Of a DNA stretch of 23,610 nt, positions 21,444 to 23,610 are shown piece by piece. Position 1 is the stretch's first letter. Every line of letters begins with the position of its first letter. Both the position numbers and the translations under genes were made by a program. The notes beneath the pieces are model-generated. The model saw nothing but the letters and a program-made list of their open reading frames with translations, was not told the origin of the DNA and made no database searches. Origin of the DNA: Veillonella sp. (GTDB taxonomy: Bacteria; Bacillota; Negativicutes; Veillonellales; Veillonellaceae); NCBI GenBank assembly GCA_022737715.1, contig JAIITD010000010.1, forward strand, positions 1 through 23,610. Reading direction: 5' to 3'.

Positions 21444-22928
21444 TTATTTATCAAAATCGCGATCTAGGTTTACTTCTTTCAACGGAACGAGTTTAGTTTT
21501 GTTGATGTATTTGTAACCTAGGTATACAGCGAAAAAGATAGGCAATCCGATGTATGCAACGGATACACCGTACCAGTCGATTGTATCGCCTGTGAAAGCG
21601 GAGTAGTTTTGGCCACAGATGATGATGACGCATAGGATGAACGCCAAAATTGGACCAACAGGGAACAACCACGCTTTGTAAGGCAATTCTTTAAGGTCTC
21701 TGCCTTGTGCAATGAACGCACGGCGGAAGCGATAATGGGAAATGGCAATGCCTACCCAAGCGATGAAACCGCAAAGGCCGGAGATGTTAACAATCCATGT
21801 ATACGCTGTACCTTCGCCGATGAAGCTTGTTAGGAATGCAAACAAGCCAATAGCTGTAGTCAATACCAATGCAGGTACTGGAACGCCGCGTTTGTTGAGC
21901 TTAGCAAAGATTTGTGGCGCTTGACCTTCCTTAGCGAGTGCGTAGAGCATACGCGTAGAGGAATATAGGCCAGAGTTACCAGCACTCAATACGGCTGTTA
22001 AGATGATAGCATTGATAAAGCTAGCGGCAAATGCGAATCCAAAACGGTCAAATACGAGTGTAAATGGCGAGATGGATACGTTTTCTACACTGGAATTCAA
22101 TAGATTTGGATCAGTGTAAGGAATGAGGAAACCGATAACTGTGAAAGCCCCAATATAGAACAACAAAATACGCCAGAAGATGGAGTTAATCGCTTTTGGC
22201 ACGTTCTTTTCAGGGTCTTCTGCTTCCCCAGCGGCTACGCCGATCAGTTCAGTACCTTGGAAGGAGAAACCAGCTACCATGAAGATAGCGAGGATGGATT
22301 CCCAACCGCCTACAAATGGTGCTTCCCCTACTGTCCAGTTTTCAAATCCAGGGGATGTACCGCCGATACCAAAGATGAGCATAAAGCCGCAGAATAGGAA
22401 TACGAAAACGGTAATAACCTTGATGGACGAGAATACGTACTCACTTTCACCAAAGGAACGAGTGGACAAATAGTTAAGCCCAAATAGAATTAACAGGAAC
22501 AAAGCGGACCAAACGATGGCCGGCACGTCAGGGAACCAATATTTCATGATGAGCGCCCCTGCCAGTACTTCGGCAGCCAATGTAATAGCCCAGTTAAACC
22601 AGTAGTTCCAACCTAAGGCAAAGCCAAAGGCAGGGTCTACATAGCGTTTTGCATAGGTCCCAAAGGAACCTGGAATCGGCAAGTACGTCGCCATTTCCCC
22701 AAGAGATGTCATGAGGAAATATACCATGATGCCGATGAGGCCATACGCCACAAGAGCACCACCAGGACCAGCTGTACTTACTACTTCACCACCGGCTACG
22801 AATAAGCCTGTACCGATGGCACCACCCAAGGCGATCATATTCATATGACGCGCTTTAAGGGATCTTTTTAAATGTTTTTGAGTATTAGAAGTATACTCTA
22901 CGTTATTATTATTCTGATTATCTGCCAT
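21444..22928 (-). CDS. APC-family amino acid permease, LysP-like
   Basis: This 494-residue protein has about twelve membrane helices and the AAT-family opening: LKRSLKARHMNMIALGGAIG then TGLFVAGGEVVSTAGPGGAL (residues 20-59), with the substrate-backbone-binding GGAIGTG loop. Further conserved parts are SLGEMATYLPIPGSFGTYAK, GFALGWNYWFNWAI, and FSFQGTELIGVAAGEAEDPE near residue 220. AVLSAGNSGLYSSTRMLYAL lies near 315. The overall sequence is closest, from recall, to LysP lysine permeases; related arginine or aromatic permeases cannot be excluded. It is an inner-membrane proton symporter. ATG 22928 follows AGAGGTG. It begins 10 bp after the gyrB stop, so it may be co-transcribed with gyrB, an unusual pairing. 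Confidence 0.88.
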   Translation of the reverse strand: MADNQNNNNVEYTSNTQKHLKRSLKARHMNMIALGGAIGTGLFVAGGEVVSTAGPGGALVAYGLIGIMVYFLMTSLGEMATYLPIPGSFGTYAKRYVDPAFGFALGWNYWFNWAITLAAEVLAGALIMKYWFPDVPAIVWSALFLLILFGLNYLSTRSFGESEYVFSSIKVITVFVFLFCGFMLIFGIGGTSPGFENWTVGEAPFVGGWESILAIFMVAGFSFQGTELIGVAAGEAEDPEKNVPKAINSIFWRILLFYIGAFTVIGFLIPYTDPNLLNSSVENVSISPFTLVFDRFGFAFAASFINAIILTAVLSAGNSGLYSSTRMLYALAKEGQAPQIFAKLNKRGVPVPALVLTTAIGLFAFLTSFIGEGTAYTWIVNISGLCGFIAWVGIAISHYRFRRAFIAQGRDLKELPYKAWLFPVGPILAFILCVIIICGQNYSAFTGDTIDWYGVSVAYIGLPIFFAVYLGYKYINKTKLVPLKEVNLDRDFDK

Positions 22929-22938
22929 GGGTCACCTC

Positions 22939-23610
22939 TTACAAATCTAGATTGCGCACATATTTCGCATTATCTTCAATAAATTTACGTCGAGGTTCAA
23001 CCTTGTCGCCCATGAGCACCGTAAAGATTTTATCAGCTTCGATAGAATCCTCTAAACTAACTTGTAAAATCGTACGATTTTCAGGGTTCATGGTTGTTTC
23101 CCACAATTGTTCAGGGTTCATTTCACCTAAACCTTTGTAACGTTGAATTGTGATACCATCACGGCCTACTTCATCAAGCTTAGCTGTCAATTCTGCATCA
23201 GAGTACACATACCAATGAGATTTGCCTTTTTTAATTTGGTATAAAGGCGGTTGTGCGATGTAGATATGACCTTCTTCTACTAATGGTTTCATATAGCGGT
23301 AGAAGAATGTGAGAAGCAATGTACGGATGTGAGCACCGTCAACGTCCGCATCTGTCATGATGATGATTTTGTTATAACGAGATTTTGTAATATCGAATTC
23401 GTCGCCAATGCCTGTACCAAATGCGGTAATCATGGAGCGAATTTCGTTATTTGCCAAAATCTTATCAAGACGCGCTTTTTCTACGTTAAGGATTTTACCA
23501 CGCAATGGCAAAATCGCTTGATAACGACGATCGCGGCCTTGTTTTGCAGAACCGCCCGCAGAATCACCTTCGACTAGATAAATTTCAGTCATAGATGTAT
23601 CTTTTTCGGA
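22939..23610 (-). CDS. gyrB: DNA gyrase subunit B, C-terminal part (runs off the right edge)
   Basis: The frame is open from base 23610 to TAA 22939 (223 residues). The gene therefore begins outside the window; the internal ATG at 23592 is not the start. The first residues SEKDTSMTEIYLVEGDSAGG are the start of the TOPRIM domain with its catalytic Glu. NKIIIMTDADVDGAHIRTLL carries the DxD metal residues, and YKGLGEMNPEQLWETTM plus the C-terminal PRRKFIEDNAKYVRNLDL are typical GyrB endings. It is the ATPase/TOPRIM subunit of the tetramer that introduces negative supercoils. The KGLGEMN and PRRKFIEDNA pattern fits GyrB better than ParE, though the two cannot be fully separated without the N-terminus. 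It is transcribed toward the permease. Confidence 0.92.
   Translation of the reverse strand, partial: SEKDTSMTEIYLVEGDSAGGSAKQGRDRRYQAILPLRGKILNVEKARLDKILANNEIRSMITAFGTGIGDEFDITKSRYNKIIIMTDADVDGAHIRTLLLTFFYRYMKPLVEEGHIYIAQPPLYQIKKGKSHWYVYSDAELTAKLDEVGRDGITIQRYKGLGEMNPEQLWETTMNPENRTILQVSLEDSIEADKIFTVLMGDKVEPRRKFIEDNAKYVRNLDL

Noticed and set aside
23592..23592. ATG 23592 as start of the gyrB product
   Set aside because: The frame stays open upstream to the window edge and encodes SEKDTS, which continues the GyrB family sequence, so the gene simply enters from outside.

Overview
The window looks like chromosomal DNA of a diderm firmicute of the Negativicutes, most likely Veillonella or a close relative. 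This is inferred from gene content, without database support. It is AT-rich and has firmicute-type Shine-Dalgarno sequences. It combines outer-membrane traits (GT9 heptosyltransferase-like enzyme, WaaE-like GT2, VirK/YbjX protein, lipoprotein adaptor plus RND pump) with gram-positive traits (two LTA-synthase-like enzymes, Fst-like toxins). No rRNA, tRNA, CRISPR array or transposase gene was seen.

Layout. 1-489 (minus) is the N-terminus of a gene that leaves the window on the left; it resembles the nuclease-like front end of large defence NTPases. 691-12669 (minus) is a long cell-envelope glycan cluster. In transcription order it holds a Lys-rich acidic/basic protein, two LTA-synthase/phosphoglycerol-transferase-like membrane enzymes, a WaaE-like GT2, a GT4, a VirK/YbjX-family protein, a GT9, a CatB-like acetyltransferase, a second GT4, and a GalE-like epimerase gene that is broken by a nonsense codon and an internal deletion. 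The distal part (about 0.7-4.4 kb) is visibly more AT-rich than the proximal part, as expected of an exchangeable glycan end. 12956-13555 (minus) is a SAM methyltransferase. 14230-15579 (plus) is a CNNM/CorC-type membrane protein. 16109-20232 (plus) is an RND efflux pair. 20982-23610 (minus) holds a YbjQ-family gene, a LysP-like permease and the 3' part of gyrB.

The most notable content is intergenic. At 13.8-14.0 kb and 20.3-20.5 kb there are two par/Fst-type type I toxin-antitoxin loci. Each has a 31-residue hydrophobic peptide on the minus strand, converging through a shared bidirectional terminator on a small plus-strand RNA. That RNA carries two short direct repeats matching its own toxin's translation-initiation region, one of them spanning the start codon. 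The repeats differ between the two loci but agree within each locus. Three more RNAs of the same design (12.87, 13.66 and 14.05 kb) have no adjacent toxin.

Other non-coding structure: a 52-bp tandem repeat with palindromes (20685-20890), a nested inverted-repeat element (15747-15996), an unusually long hairpin after the CNNM gene, 11-bp-period repeats upstream of the VirK-like gene, and a possible -1 frameshift site at the end of the Lys-rich gene.
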